This document shows positions 1 to 12,391 of a stretch of 64,000 nt of DNA, piece by piece. Within the stretch, counting starts at the first letter, position 1. Every line of letters starts with the position of its first letter. The translations under genes and the position numbers were made by a program. The DNA lies in the NCBI GenBank assembly GCA_000697055.1, contig JNDT01001546.1, positions 1 to 64,000 on the forward strand, given 5' to 3'. This stretch comes from Saksenaea vasiformis B4078. Taxonomy: Eukaryota > Mucoromycota > Mucoromycetes > Mucorales > Saksenaeaceae. The notes below the pieces were generated by a model that did no database searches, was not told where the DNA came from, and saw only the letters and a program-made list of their open reading frames with translations.

Positions 1-893
1 CAAGCAATCGTCAAATTTTTTCTGGCTCATAATCAACGCTCAAGCTCATACCTTCGCAACTTTAGTGCGGCAATCACGTCAGTGTTCCAAGTATTGTATC
101 CGGACAAACCCTCGATATCTACAGATCCAATGATAAAACGTTTTTTCAAGGCCAAGAACAAATCCGAAATTCGTGTACCAAAACCTCAGCAGCTGGAAAC
201 ATGGGATACGGATATCATGATACGACATATAAAAAGCAAATACCAAGGAAACGAATCTCTCACCCTGGATCGCTTACAAGAGAAATCGATTGTTCTGCTT
301 TGTATCGCCACGAGGTGGATACCTAGATCAGACATTGGTCAACTACAACGACGAGACATCCGTTTTGTGCACAATGAAGCCGGGGAAGTGGAAGGTGTCA
401 CCTTATTTATAAGAGCACCGAAAGAAGCTCAGTACAAATCATCATGCCTTGGTACCGTACAAGATAAATAACTATGCCCAGTCAGGACCTTATTTCAGTT
501 TCTCGACTGCACTAATCACTTACGCAAGGAGTTGCCTACAGACCACACCACTTGGCATATATATTACAACCAAATCTAACCCGCAGCATCCGTCCGGGTA
601 CGGTAGCAAACATAGTGAAGAACATGATGGCAGCAGCAGGAATAGACACATCTCTATTTACACCACATACAATGCGCTCGGCAGCGAGTACAAAAGCGAT
701 AGAGAAAGATTTTACGTTTCAACAGGTCAAACAACACGCAAACTGGAGCCAATCCGCGAACGCACTCGAAAAACACTACTACAAACCTCGTCATCAACAC
801 ACGGAAAGTGCCAAGATCGTCAATACAATTTTCAAGATACGGAGAATATTACCACATTGGAAGTCGGAACGGAGTCAACAAGTGTTGTCATAG
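1..893 (+). pseudogene. DIRS-like tyrosine recombinase, 3' part, broken
   Basis: The 5' end lies outside the window. The readable frame from about position 1 to 471 has the first catalytic arginine in the segment ATRWIPRSDIG. It then meets a TAA at 469-471, after which the same frame continues with a readable LCPVRTLFQFLD-like stretch. A frameshift near 545-555 moves the reading to the ORF ending at 893. That part carries the HxxR box (HTMRSAAS), the second His (HANWS) and the catalytic Tyr (HYYKPR), so all the tyrosine-recombinase signature residues can be seen. This recombinase type belongs to DIRS and Crypton elements, and DIRS elements are common in Mucoromycota. The inverted repeat just downstream favours DIRS. 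The nonsense codon and frameshift make this copy inactive. It could be a Crypton; no reverse transcriptase is in view. Confidence 0.72.
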
Positions 894-905
894 GAACGAC
901 TGACG

Positions 906-1143
906 ATGCGTCTGTTGACGAAGTGAAGACTGAACATGTGGTAATAACCCGCCCTTGGTTTTTTGGTTACCTATCAAAACTCTTACAACCCACCCAAGAC
1001 GCATTGAAAAATTGAACGTTGCTTGCTAGAAAGATCTGAATATCATAGAATGAAAATTTTTTCTTTTTTTAGAGACGGAGAATAAAGCGCGGCTCAGAGA
1101 GCCATTACCACATTTTCAGTCTTCACTTCGTCAACAGACGCAT
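906..1143. repeat. 40-bp inverted repeat behind the recombinase
   Basis: Arms lie at 906-945 and 1104-1143. The second arm is the reverse complement of the first at 39 of 40 positions, and about 158 bp separate them. The left arm begins 12 bp after the recombinase stop codon. DIRS elements end in inverted terminal repeats beside the recombinase gene, so this is probably element-end structure. A cruciform or hairpin is also possible. Confidence 0.8.
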
Positions 1144-1644
1144 TTTTGTAGTTCGCTAATGACATTTTTTTTTCTTTCCTTTGCAACAGTCATTTTGGGA
1201 AAAACAGTAGTATGTTAAATACGCACATTTGTTTTCTTTTCAGCGCAAAAAGTTTATTTAAGACGTATGTCTTCCTCTTATATTGCTGATACACAGTCTA
1301 TAACATATACTACTAATTGGGACAGAAAGACCATATATTGCTTTCCTGGACGTGGTCCTCCCATAGACGCAAAATTTGTTGGAGTGACATATAATATATT
1401 CCATGATCAGTAAATCATAGCATCGGATGAACGTTAAAAAATGCTTCAGAGCGCAGAGTTGTTCTGGAAGTGATACCAAATGCGAACATCTGGGAAGCGC
1501 GCCAGACCCTCAGCTTTCTTGCCATAGCCATGACGTACATATATATCGGAGTTGTAATATATTTTCCCTTTTTCTGCCACTGTGCGTACGAGTAACTGGG
1601 ATTTCAAGCATCCAATTTTTTTTTGGTAGTTGTGATCATCAATC

Positions 1645-2246
1645 ATGGAGGAAGAAGCCAGGAAGCGAAAGGAACGTCTCGCAGAATTCAGAAAGAGAAA
1701 ACTGGGATCTGATGATCGGCAAGTTATTTCATCATCGCATGACTTGTACTAACGTTCGAATTTAGATCGTTGTCTTTTCGAAATTATACACCCAATGATG
1801 AGAAATTGAAGGAGAATATGAATATATCGACTCCAGAAGACATTGGAAAAACTACTGAATCCGAGACAAAGCACATTCCAAAGGAAACTCTCCAGAAGGC
1901 TGCCGTAAAAGAGAGGGAGGAAGTGGTAAGGACTATTAGGGCACCTTTTTATCGTCCTCAACTTGCGCGTTCTTAGGATCTTTTCAACCTAGCACCTAAA
2001 AAAGCAAACTGGGATTTGAAACGCGATGTGGAAAAGAAACTGGAAAAACTTGACCGGAGGACAAAGCGAGCCATTTTAGAGATCATCCGTACGCGTCTGC
2101 TTTAACTGTCAAATGTACTGTGTGGTTACTGATGTCATTCTTTAGGAACCCGCTTGATGAAAGAAAATGGCGACAACACAGTTAACCTTGCAGAAGTTGT
2201 GGCGAATGCAGAGGCTCAGCAAAAACTAGATGCCGAAGAGGATTAG
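1645..2246 (+). CDS. cwf18: Spliceosome-associated protein Cwf18 (CCDC12 homologue)
   Basis: This is a small coiled-coil subunit of the Prp19/NineTeen-associated spliceosome complex and acts in the nucleus in pre-mRNA splicing. I read four exons: 1645-1718, 1766-1925, 1977-2088 and 2146-2246, joined in frame to a protein of about 148 residues. The N terminus is charged (MEEEARKRKERL). It is followed by the family's LRNY-like motif (SLSFRNYTP) and the diagnostic NLAPKKANWDLKRDVEKKL segment near the middle. Intron 1 begins GCAAGT rather than GT; only this donor keeps the frame, and intron 1 carries a TACTAAC branch site. The start is the first ATG of the exon. The family assignment rests on the WDLKRDV block and the overall length. 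Confidence 0.9.
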
Positions 2247-3316
2247 GGAATATGGCATGTGCAGATCGTTACTTTGTATATACATAAAGCCAAGTTGTTG
2301 TGTAAGCTAATGCTTGATGCATGCTCGTTAGCGCTTCTCATCTTACTGTTACAAGAAAAATGTGTGATTTCGCAAAATTTCTCTGTGCATGCCATTTAAC
2401 GAGAGATGCTTAGATAGGGTTTGGGTCAAGCAACAATTCACCTATAATCACTGGATTTCGAGGGAGAGAATACACAGGCTGTGAATTTTTAAAGAATTGT
2501 CAGGAAGGAATTGCTATTTTGGGTACTCTGTTTCTTTTTTCCAATCATTGCCGCAGACAATATGCACGTTGCTTTTGATGCTGTTCCATGCTTAACATAG
2601 GACAGAGGATATTGATTTGACATTGAACACGTGCTGAGAATATTCCAAATAACAAAGATCCAGGGAAAGATGGATGATCAACAAAATCTACAAACATCTG
2701 ACTTGCTGAATGTTTCTGTTACTGAGAATCTTCTCTTTGTTATTGGTGTGAGTAGAGAGGGGGGAAATGATAGTAGATGGTATCAAGTACGCATACCTTA
2801 CGAAAGGAAAGTCTGATCGCCGAGAAAAATCCATCCGTTGCGTCGTATAATCGGTATTGTGTTCATAGTAGTAAGGCTAGCGAGATTCGCTTGACCAGTA
2901 ATGACAAGCAATCACGTTACTGTTACCAGTGTGATTTCCCACAAAGGATTTGGATAGTTTCAGTGAAGTACACGATTGTGCTATGTGTTTGCTAATGACA
3001 CTTGGGTAAGATTTACTCGGAGCTTGGTTTAATCAAGCCGGTGTTTTTGAAACAAAGATAGGCTTACTAATGACAATTTCTGAACTTGCTACTGCAGAAC
3101 TCTATAGTTCTGTTGATGTTCTCGTTTATATGAGGCATTTAAGAGAAAGATGACAAAGACCTATGGCAATGGTCGAGAATGAAGGGATGTTCCAAGCGGT
3201 AATAGGCAAATAGAATTGGAAAAAAATAAGGCCGCATAATTTCCCGCCAGCCCCCAACCCCATCATCTTCCTTTTCTTTTTTTTTTCTCTCTCTCTTTTT
3301 TTCCTTCTCGTAAACT
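2247..3316. other. Intergenic spacer
   Basis: No supported gene is seen. There is a short ORF-like stretch at 2631-2995 with no recognisable motif. A pyrimidine-rich tract at 3265-3308 directly precedes the next start codon and is probably part of that gene's promoter or 5' UTR. Confidence 0.5.
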
Positions 3317-4488
3317 ATGCCGGCTCGCGAGTCAAACAAGATAGTATTTTTGGAACATCCATCTGGTGCTACTGCAGAGATAGCTCTGTATGGTAATGGC
3401 AGTGTTCATACAGAGAGTTGTCTTATCGTGTCATTTAGGTGCTACTGTGACCAGCTGGGTCGTGAACAAGGTAGAACGTCTTTTTGTGAGGTAATGATAT
3501 AAAATAAAGGAAGCGTGCTGCGTGGTCTCTGTTCTAAACTGTTTTATATAGCAAACAAGCAGTACGCGACGGAACAAAAGCTATTCGTGGTGGTATTCCT
3601 CTCGTGTTTCCTATCTTCGGTACAAAGGAAAAGATAGCGCTTCCACAACATGGTACGACACTGTTTTCCCGCGCACAGCACTGTTACTTAAAGAAAGCTT
3701 TTCTCATCAGGTTTTGCCCGAAACAATTACTGGGAGTATGTTGGTCTGATTACAGACAACGATGAAGTAGCTGTCCGGTTTGGTACGTCGCGTAGAGCCT
3801 GGTAAACAAAGCACTTATACCTATCGTCCAGCTTTGAAAGACACGCAATTAAGCCAGCAGCAGCGAAGTTGTTGGTCTCATTCCTTCCGTCTTACATACA
3901 CCGTGACATTGACAGCCAAGTCACTCAAGACAGTACTCGTACTGAAGAATGAGGATGAAGATACGTTTGAATTCAACACGTTACTTCATTCCTACTTTAA
4001 AGTGCCGGTAGGAAGTCATGATAGAGGAGTTAAAACTCGTGCTTAATTAGGCAAGGATAGGATATCTCAAACGTCTCCATTGAAGGTCTGACGTCGTGCA
4101 CTTATCACGACAAAGTGCAGGGAGGCAAGCATACAGAGACAAATGAAGAAGTGACCGTTTCATCCGAAGTTGATCGTGTTTACTGCAACGTGCCAGACCA
4201 AATTGTGGTCAACACAGGAAATGGCGTTATTCGTGTTCAAAAATCAAACCTGAAGGATACTGGTAAGAGGGAAAAGGATGATATAAGCATAAATGCACTT
4301 TTGATTTTGACTGTTGAAATTTAGTCGTATGGAATCCATGGACTGATAAGGCAAAAGCAATGGGAGACTTTGGTGATGAAGAATACCATCATATGGTATG
4401 TGTAGAGGCAGGATCAGTAGCCGACTGGGTCAAACTGGGTGGCGATCAGACATGGACAGGTGGACAGACATTGACTCTTGTAGAGTAA
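3317..4488 (+). CDS. Glucose-6-phosphate 1-epimerase
   Basis: This mutarotase-fold enzyme interconverts the alpha and beta anomers of hexose-6-phosphates in the cytosol; yeast YMR099C is the characterised relative. Seven exons join in frame: 3317-3392, 3439-3490, 3552-3652, 3711-3782, 3832-4007, 4061-4262 and 4325-4488, giving about 300 residues, the usual length. Family marks in order are HPSGATAEI near the N terminus, GATVTSW, the GGIPLVFPIFG block, QHGFARNNYWE with the conserved His, FRLTYTVTL, the HSYFKVPDI block, and the C-terminal VWNPWTDKAKAMGDFGDEEYHHM, where Asp and Glu lie near the active site. The gene is complete, with no internal stop. It shares orientation with cwf18 and erv29, but the spacing gives no sign of co-transcription. 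Confidence 0.92.
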
Positions 4489-4667
4489 AGGCGGAGTGCG
4501 TGTCGTAACACAGTTTCATCGCATGCAAATGGGTTGGGTGTGGGAAGTGTTGATTGGGTACAAATTGAAAGCACGCTCTTTGAGGTGCAGCAATGAGAAA
4601 GAGAAAAAAAAATCCATGTCCCACATCTTTTTTTTTTTTGTGTTAAAAAAGTTTGTTACTGGCGACC

Positions 4668-5556
4668 ATGGCCGACTTCAAGCAACAGTTGGTGACATAT
4701 AGCGAGAAAGCAGAAGATATTATTGACCGTATTGGTCAACCTTTGAAGCCTTACATACCCGTCATGGCGAGATTCCTCATTGTTGCCACCTTCTTGGAGG
4801 ACCCTCTTCGCATCATGACCCAATGGTCTGAACAAGTCCGTTTCATGGAGACAGTGCGTCATTTTCCTACAGGACTTTCTCACCTTTTCCTTGCTCTAAA
4901 CGTCATTGTAAGTATCTTCTGCGCTTTCTTTCATGGTGCGCTGTTTTGTAATCGCTTTGATCCTGTAGGTCATGCTTGGCGGTTCAGCAATGGTGATCGC
5001 AAAGCGATACCAAGACTATGCAGTATACGGCTTAATGGGTGTTGTGGTGGCGCAAGCACTTGGATACGGACTGATCTTCAACCTTTCCTTCTTCTTGCGT
5101 AACCTTTCCGTGTTGGGCGGATTGATTATGGTGCTGTCGGATTCAATGGCTAAGCGAAAGCAGATGTTTGCTGCTCTTCCACAGATTTCGGAAAGCAATC
5201 GCCGCACTTATTTGCAGTTGGCAGGTCGAGTCTTGTTGATTTTCTTGTTCATGGGTTCGGCGTTCCACGGCGACTGGTCCATTGTCCGCGTTATCGTCTC
5301 GTTGTTTGGCCTTTGCGCTTGCATTATGGTTGCGGTTGGATTCAAGGCAAAATGGTCTGCTATGTTTTTGGTCCTGTTCCTGTCCGTCCTTAACGTGGCT
5401 ATTAACAATTTCTGGTCCGTTCAACACAACGTGTACAAGCGCGATTTCCTGAAATATGACTTTTTCCAAACCTTATCGACGGTGGGTGGATTCCTGCTCT
5501 TGGCAAACTCTGGCCCCGGTGGCTATTCCATTGACGAAAAGAAGAAGGTGTTCTAA
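4668..5556 (+). CDS. erv29: ER cargo receptor Erv29 (SURF4 family)
   Basis: This is a polytopic membrane protein that loads soluble secretory cargo into COPII vesicles and cycles between ER and Golgi. Two exons, 4668-4907 and 4969-5556, are joined in phase 0 to give about 275 residues. Hydrophobic segments cover roughly residues 35-52, 68-90, 95-130, 180-230 and 245-262. The N-terminal YSEKAEDIIDRI and the ARFLIVATFLEDPLRI block are typical of SURF4. The protein ends in KKVF, a KKXX COPI retrieval signal, as expected for a cycling receptor. The start codon lies in a good context (gcgaccATGG). Nothing is missing. Confidence 0.95.
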
Positions 5557-6096
5557 CGTCACATATATTTTCTAAAAGAGAAGAGAAAAGGGATTACCGT
5601 GATTTCTTTCTGTTTTGTCTATGTATCTCTGTAGGTTATTCTACGAAGGAACCATGACTCTCATTCTTTATTACAACATGAATACCTCAAAAAATAAAGC
5701 TTTATTTCCAATAACTGTTGTCGAAGTAGTGGTGCTATAGGTTGCATGAAGCAATAGCTTTCAACCACGGCTAGAAAACGCCATCTTCCGCATCGGTTGA
5801 GCCTAATTGTACTACCTCCTCCACTAACCACACAATGAATGGACTAGCAGAGAGCCAAGGGCATCCTACGCTGTGTTCCTTTGCAACCGATTCCTGGTTC
5901 TCATTTGATTTGTAGAGGCAACCCAATATGTCTGTTTCACAAGTGCTACTTGTTTGTTTTGTTTTTTTCTTTTTTTGTGTTTATGCTTCAGTTGCATACA
6001 TTGGCCCTTTTAATTGCCTAAACCCCTGCTTTTTCGGTTTATTTGAGAAACACTGGTCTATCATGCAGCACAAGCCTGTTATTTCCGTTTTTTCCT
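5557..6096. other. Spacer between convergent erv29 and hsp78
   Basis: This holds the 3' ends of two convergent genes. AATAAAG at 5694-5700 could be an erv29 polyadenylation signal. A T-rich stretch at 5955-5980 lies near the end of hsp78. No gene or repeat is recognised. Confidence 0.5.
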
Positions 6097-9000
6097 TTAA
6101 TTATTATTTTCCCTGTTTACTTCTTCTTCATCGCCTACAGGCGCCATATGCTGCTCCAAGTTCTTTGTTTCATTCGTCTGAATATCACCGGCTACATGAT
6201 TACGTTGCACCACCAAATCGGTTTCTCCAGAGTCGAGTTTTTCTACGCTAATCTTGACCGCCTCACCCGTGCGGACGCCGCCATCAATCAGGAGGCGAGC
6301 TAAGGGGTTAAGCAACTTTTTCTGGATCAGCCGATTCAATGGTCGCGCACCGTAAGCCGGATCATAGCCGCGTTCACCCAGCCAGTCTCTCGCAGCCATG
6401 TCAACATCGAGATGGATACGTCGGTCCTTCACACGGTCCTCCACTTCCTTCAACCGCACATCGACAATGTCACGCAAGGCCGCTTTAGAAAGACGGTTGA
6501 ACACAACCTATATAAGGAAGTTAACAGCTTAGCTGCATTTAGACATAGTTACCATTTCATCGATACGGTTAATAAACTCAGGTGCAAACGCGTGTCGCAC
6601 GGCATTCATCACACTGTCTTTTGCTTGTAGACTGATTCCATTCTTGCTAGCGTCAGAGACAAGCGAATCTGCTCCCAGATTGGATGTCATGATAATCAAC
6701 GTATTCTTGAAATCAATTTTTCTTCCCTTGCCTATATCGCAAAAAGTGAGCCACAAGCATGTACATCCTATTTTACTTACTATCTGTAAGAACACCATCA
6801 TCCAGCACCTGAAGCAACAGGTTGGACACTTCAAAGAGCTGTTAGAAGATGATATATAAGAAAAACGAATAATAATGACAACAAACCATCGCGATGCGCC
6901 TTTTCCATTTCATCCAGCAGGATAACTGCATACGGTTTTCTCCTCACAGCTTCTGTTAACTCGCCTCCTTCTTCGTGACCAACATAACCAGGGGGAGAAC
7001 CGATCAAACGACTCACTGCAAATTTCTCCATGTATTCGGACATGTCAACTCGGATAATTGCATTTTCCGTGTCAAAGAGGAATTGTGCAATGGTCTTGCA
7101 GAGCTCTGTCTTGCCAACACCAGTTGGTCCTAAAAACAAAAACGAGGCAATTGGACGTGATGGGTTCTGGAGACCGGCGCGACTAAGTCGCACAGCTTCA
7201 GCGACCGCTGTGATAGCCTCGTCCTGACCAACGACGCGTTGCTTCAGTACGTCCTCCATGTGGAGCAATTTCTCGCGCTCGCCTTTCATCAAGTTTCGCA
7301 CGGGAATTCCAGTCATACGTGATACCACACGGGCAATATCGTCTGAGGTCACTCGTTCATGCACAAATGAATCCGGGTTTTCTTCGTCGGGGCTATCTTG
7401 CGGCAGTTTTTTCTCCAGATTGGGGATTGTTCCATAACGCAGCTCAGATGCGCGCTGGAAATTGCCTGCACGCTGCGCTGATTCTAGATCCACGCGCGCT
7501 TGTTCTAAGTCTTCCTTGACTTTCTTGATTTCCTCCAACTTTTCGCGCTCCTCGTTCCACACACTCGTGAGGCGTTGGCTTTCTTTTTGTTTCTCGCTGA
7601 GTTCGGCTTGGAGTTTGTCCCGTCGTTCGACCGAAAGGATGTCAGACTCCTTACGAAGTGACTCGAGTTCAATTTGCATCGTCATGATTTGACGATCCAG
7701 GTTCTCCAACGCTTCAGGCTTGCTTTCTTGTTGCAGACGTAGTTTGGAGCAGGCCTCATCCACCAAGTCGATGGCTTTGTCTGGCAAAAAGCGGTCGGTG
7801 ATGTATCGATGTGAATTCACAGCAGCAGAGACCAGAGCAGAATCAGCAATACGTACACCATGGTGCACTTCGTAACGTTCTTTCAAGCCTCGCAGAATGG
7901 AGATCGTGTCTTGCACTGTAGGCTCATCCACCATCACTTGTTGGAAACGTCTGGCCAAGGCCGGATCTTGCATGATGTATTTTCTGTACTCATCAATGGT
8001 TGTGGCACCCACACATCGAAGCTGTCCTCTAGCGAGTGCTGGCTTTAACAGATTTCCTGCATCCATCGCTCCTTCCGACTTCCCCAAACCAAGCAGATTG
8101 TGGATTTCATCGATGAACAAGATGATCTTTCCTTCTGCTTCTGTTACGTCCTTCAATACACCCTTGAGTCGATCCTCAAATTCACCGCTAAAGTGTCATA
8201 TTGGTTCACCTACATCCGAGTATATCTCATCTGACTTACCGATATTTGGCACCTGCCACAAGACTCTGATTGACGGATGAGCAATTTAAGCGCATGGTAA
8301 CTAAATCTCACTTACACCGAGATCCAAGGCAATCACGCGCCGTCCTTGAATGGATTCCGGTACTTCATTCGCGACAATACGTTGGGCAAGCCCCTACAAA
8401 CCGGTCGTTCTTGGTCGTGTTCAGGTGATTGCCACAAACTTACCTCTGCTATTGCGGTCTTGCCAACACTGAAGACGAACGATTCGTTTAATAGCTATTC
8501 CTGTATACCAAGCATAATACTCACCCAGCCTCACCGATCAACACTGGATTGTTCTTCGTGCGACGGGCCAACCTAGGTATCCACTGTTTAGTGTTGAAGG
8601 ATGGGTTATCCAATTACAGATTACACTACACGGATACGTCAGTATACAATGTGTACGTTAAGCTCTATTTTACCTTCCAAAGTGCGACGTATTTCCTCAT
8701 CACCTACAACGTGTGTGTCAGTCATGCCAATGATTTGACGTTTCTGGATTACATACGGCCGATCACCGGATCTACCGATTGAAATTTTAGTAAACTCCGT
8801 CATGGAATGGTCGAGAATGCTTTTCTTACCCAGCTTGCCCTTCTCTGCCATGGCAGTAAGATCAATACCCTTCCATAGAAATTAAGTTTTAAGGCCTCAT
8901 GATGGAAATACAAGACTATGCTTACAAATTGCTCGAGAGGTTTCTGTTGTTGTTCTTGGTCTGGCGCTAGACGGAATCCTCCTTGGGCACCTACAATGTA

Positions 9001-9217
9001 CTATTAAGATGATGGTTTCTATGCCACTTTTGATACCATTGTAGAAGCGTTTGTGGAGGCCCAACTGCAGCGGCTTTATCACGTTATGCGTATGCAAAGA
9101 CGACTGCACGCGAAGTAGGCTACATTGCGTCAGTGCTTTCGAGCTTTCCAACCGCAATGGCGTGAGCTTCTGCCTTTTGGCAGTAGCTACAACAGTTCGT
9201 TGAGCTAATCGTAACAT
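6097..9217 (-). CDS. hsp78: Mitochondrial disaggregase Hsp78 (ClpB family)
   Basis: This is a AAA+ double-ring ATPase that resolves protein aggregates in the mitochondrial matrix with the Hsp70 system. The N terminus, from the ATG at 9217, is a basic, Arg-rich, acid-free presequence ([17 protein letters not shown]), and there is no Clp-N domain, which distinguishes Hsp78 from Hsp104. About ten short introns cut the gene. NBD1 shows DPVIGRDEEIRR, Walker [14 protein letters not shown] and Walker [14 protein letters not shown] coiled-coil middle domain follows at about 7400-7700. NBD2 shows Walker [10 protein letters not shown], the pore loop [22 protein letters not shown] and [16 protein letters not shown]. 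The intron at about 6835-6885 must end at TGAAG, not at the earlier AACAG, to keep the frame [18 protein letters not shown]. The gene diverges from guf1. Confidence 0.95.
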
Positions 9218-9372
9218 GAGAGACAAAAAGAAACAAAAAGAACAAAGAGACAGCTTGCATGCTGCTCGGCAGATCATATAAGCAGTCACCAGCACTGCTT
9301 TAAGCATGTCCTTTTTTGGCATTCTTTTCTTTCCTTTTTTTTTTTCGTTTGACGCCTGGGAGGATAAAGGCC
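9218..9372. promoter_or_regulatory. Short divergent promoter between hsp78 and guf1
   Basis: Only about 155 bp separate the two start codons, so both promoters and both 5' UTRs must fit here. The stretch contains a T-rich run at 9306-9350. No TATA box is evident. A shared control region for two mitochondrial proteostasis and translation genes is inference. Confidence 0.55.
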
Positions 9373-12300
9373 ATGGGCAGTCGTTATGCAGCATGGCGTT
9401 ACACGTGTTGGCAAACGAACCACATGCGTCTGACGCAGCAATGTCTTTACCGCCCCTCATTTTCTATGCGATGGTATTCCAAAAGCACGACGGAGGTACG
9501 AGATACTACCATGGCATACCCCGGGAAATGAACTGACCTTGCGTGGCATTAGAAACTGAAAGCGGCCGATCCAGCTAAGACGGTTGACCTGAAAGAATTT
9601 CCAGCAGAAAACATTCGAAATTTTAGTATTATTGCACATATTGGTAAGATATGGAGTAACTCCTACTGCAGCCGAATGACTGACGAAGGCATGGATAGAT
9701 CATGGCAAAAGCACCTTGGCTGATAGGTGAATCATCGTGACAATTCTGACAGTAACTCACGGAATCAATTAGGCTTTTGGAATTGACTAATACTATCTCA
9801 GCAAGAGGATCAAATAAGCAAGTTCTTGATAAACTCAAGGTTGAACGGGAACGTGGTATTACTGTCAAAGCCCAGGTACCAAATCTCCTCGAAAGTGATG
9901 CATTGCTAAAAGTCTGTAGACAGTATCCATGTTTTACAAGTATAAAGGCAAAGAATACCTGCTTAACTTGATCGACACGCCGGTAACTAAGCAAATAGTC
10001 CCTGCATACGACCTTTAACATGTTGCGGATCTTCAGGGTCACGTTGATTTTAGTTATGAAGTGTCACGATCACTTGCTGCCTGTCAAGGCACATTATTAC
10101 TCGTGGATGCAGCACAAGGCATCCAAGCACAAACAGTGGCAAACTTCTACCTTGCATTTGGAGAAGACTTACATATCATCCCTGTTCTGAACAAGGTAAG
10201 AAAAGAATGATGATTGTCGCTTTTCTCATTGAACGCCTATCTTGGTGTCAAGATTGATCTTCCTGGAGCAGAACCGGAACGAGTTGCGAAGCAGATCGAG
10301 AGTACGTTTGAAATGGACACATCTTCTATCCTTAGCATCTCTGCAAAATCGGGTATCAATATCGAGTCCGTTCTACCAAGTGTCATCGAGAATATACCTT
10401 GGTACGCATTTATTTTTAAAGGTTCCCTGGATAATAACATTGTTACTGTGAGGTAGTCCTACTGGCTCGAGACAGAAACCTTTTCGAGCACTGCTATTCG
10501 ATTCGTGGTACGATAAGTATGTTGGCGTAGTGTGCATGCTTGGTGTTATAGATGGTGTACTGCGTAAAGGTGGGTTTCAAGAAAGAAAGAAAGAAAGAAC
10601 GATTACTTGGTTGCTTACTAGTACTAATTTAAGGTGACAAAATCATTTCGGCGCATTCGGAAACGAAGTATGAAGTGACCGAGGTAAGGATAACAAGCGC
10701 CGTGGTGGTTCACTGAGTCAATCTGGACAGGTTGGCATTATGCATCCGGAACAAGTCCCGACAGGCTACATGTTGGTACTTTATGGAGCGCTTACATCAT
10801 GCTAACAGTTTGCGAAAGGCATGCGGGTCAAGTAGGATACATTGTTTGTGGAATGAAAAGCGCGACTGAGGCTCATATTGGTGACACTTTCCACCATATC
10901 GGCCAGAAAGTGGAGATATTGCCAGGTTTCCAACCGGCACAATCAATGGTAGAATTGTAACGATTTCATTGACGGTGTTAAACATTTTTAAAAGGTTTTT
11001 GCAGGCATTTTTCCCGTCGACACGGCCGATTTCAAAAGACTGGACGAATCAATAAAGAAGCTGACAATTAACGATGCCAGTGTCAGTGTGCATAAGGAGA
11101 CAAGGTGAATTAGATCTCACGATGTTCTTTCGTATCTGATGCAATGGTTACTTTGCTAGTCATGCGTTGGGCCAAGGTTGGCGTCTAGGTTTTCTGGGGA
11201 CCCTGCACATGGATGTGTTTCGACAGCGATTGGAAAATGTACCATGTTTCACAGATATCGTTGATCTCATGCGGTTCTTAGGAATATGAAGCAAATATTA
11301 TTGTAACACAACCCACCGTGCCTTATCGAGGTAAATTACGAACTGAAAGCATGAAAATGCTTATTTAGTTATAGTTGTTTACAAGGATGGGAGCACAAAG
11401 GTCATACGAAACCCCTCCGAATTTCCTGACTCAGATGAACGTGCTTTGAAGGTCGCCAGACTTCAAGAGCCCATGGTCTTGGCTACAATGATTTTTCCGG
11501 AGGTTGGTTACTATGTGAATAGGAAGTTGGATGTAAACATACAAATGCATATTGTTATCTAGGACTACATGGGAAAGATGATTGAGCTTTGCGGGGTAAG
11601 CTATCTGTTCTGTCGTTTAGAACGAACGCATGCGTTCACGTTATTTATTTATATCCATAGAGCCGTCGTGGTGAACAACGGGAATATGTCTATGTGGATG
11701 AAAAACGAGTGATGATGAAATACACTTTGCCGCTGGCTGAAGTTGTCCAGGACTTTTATGACGAATTGAAAAGTCGGTCGTCAGGCTACGCCACATTCGA
11801 TTATGAGGATGCCGGCTACGAAGACAGTGATTTAGTCAAGGTACTACGAGTATAATCATATGATATATCTGAACGTTATGTTAGATGACTGTGTTACTGA
11901 ATTCGAAGCCAGTGGATGCTCTATCTGTAATCTTGCATCGATCCCAGTCAGAACAGGTGGGTCGTGACTGGGTCAAACGACTCAAGGGTGTCATTCAACG
12001 GCAATTATTTGATGTGGTGATTCAGACAGCTTTGGGCAGCAAGATTGTGGCTAGAGAGACGTAATGTTACATTGGGGATCACGCGGAAATTAACCTTGAC
12101 GGATGTTAGGATTTCTGCATTACGCAAGAACGTCACTGCTAAATGCGTAAGTCTGATGCCAGTTGTTGCTGATGGCTGTACTTACAGATACCGTTTCGTT
12201 AGTATGGTGGAGATGTATCTCGCAAGATGAAGTTGCTCCAGAAACAAAAGGAGGGTAAAAAAAGAATGAAAATGATTGGTGAGTGCGCGTAACATTGGTT

Positions 12301-12391
12301 GCACAATGGCTGATGCAGGGTCATCATCTATTTAGGTAACGTGGAGTTACCACAAACAGCATTTTACGATTTCATGGATAAAAAGTCATAG
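9373..12391 (+). CDS. guf1: Mitochondrial translation factor Guf1 (LepA/EF4)
   Basis: This is a mitochondrial-membrane GTPase that assists translation fidelity under stress by acting on the ribosome. Exon 1 (9373-9495) encodes a basic presequence from [13 protein letters not shown], then about a dozen short introns follow. The G domain shows the DHGKSTL Walker A region split by an intron, switch [11 protein letters not shown], and NLIDTPGHVDF with G3 DTPGH split between exons. G4 is VLNKIDLP (also split) and G5 is SAKSGIN. LepA-specific parts follow: [42 protein letters not shown] and the C-terminal domain [25 protein letters not shown], ending in FDFMDKK-like residues before TAG at 12389. 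Earlier in-frame ATGs exist (9316); 9373 gives the shorter presequence. The gene appears complete. Confidence 0.95.

Noticed and set aside
1258..1765. ORFs on both strands at 1.26-1.77 kb as genes
   Set aside because: They overlap each other and the cwf18 5' region, carry no motif, and partly cover a weak MITE-like copy.
8897..9460. 187-codon minus ORF starting at 9460 as the Hsp78 N terminus
   Set aside because: Its first 80 residues run through the guf1 start region and do not look like a presequence; the ATG at 9217 gives a good one and leaves a spacer.
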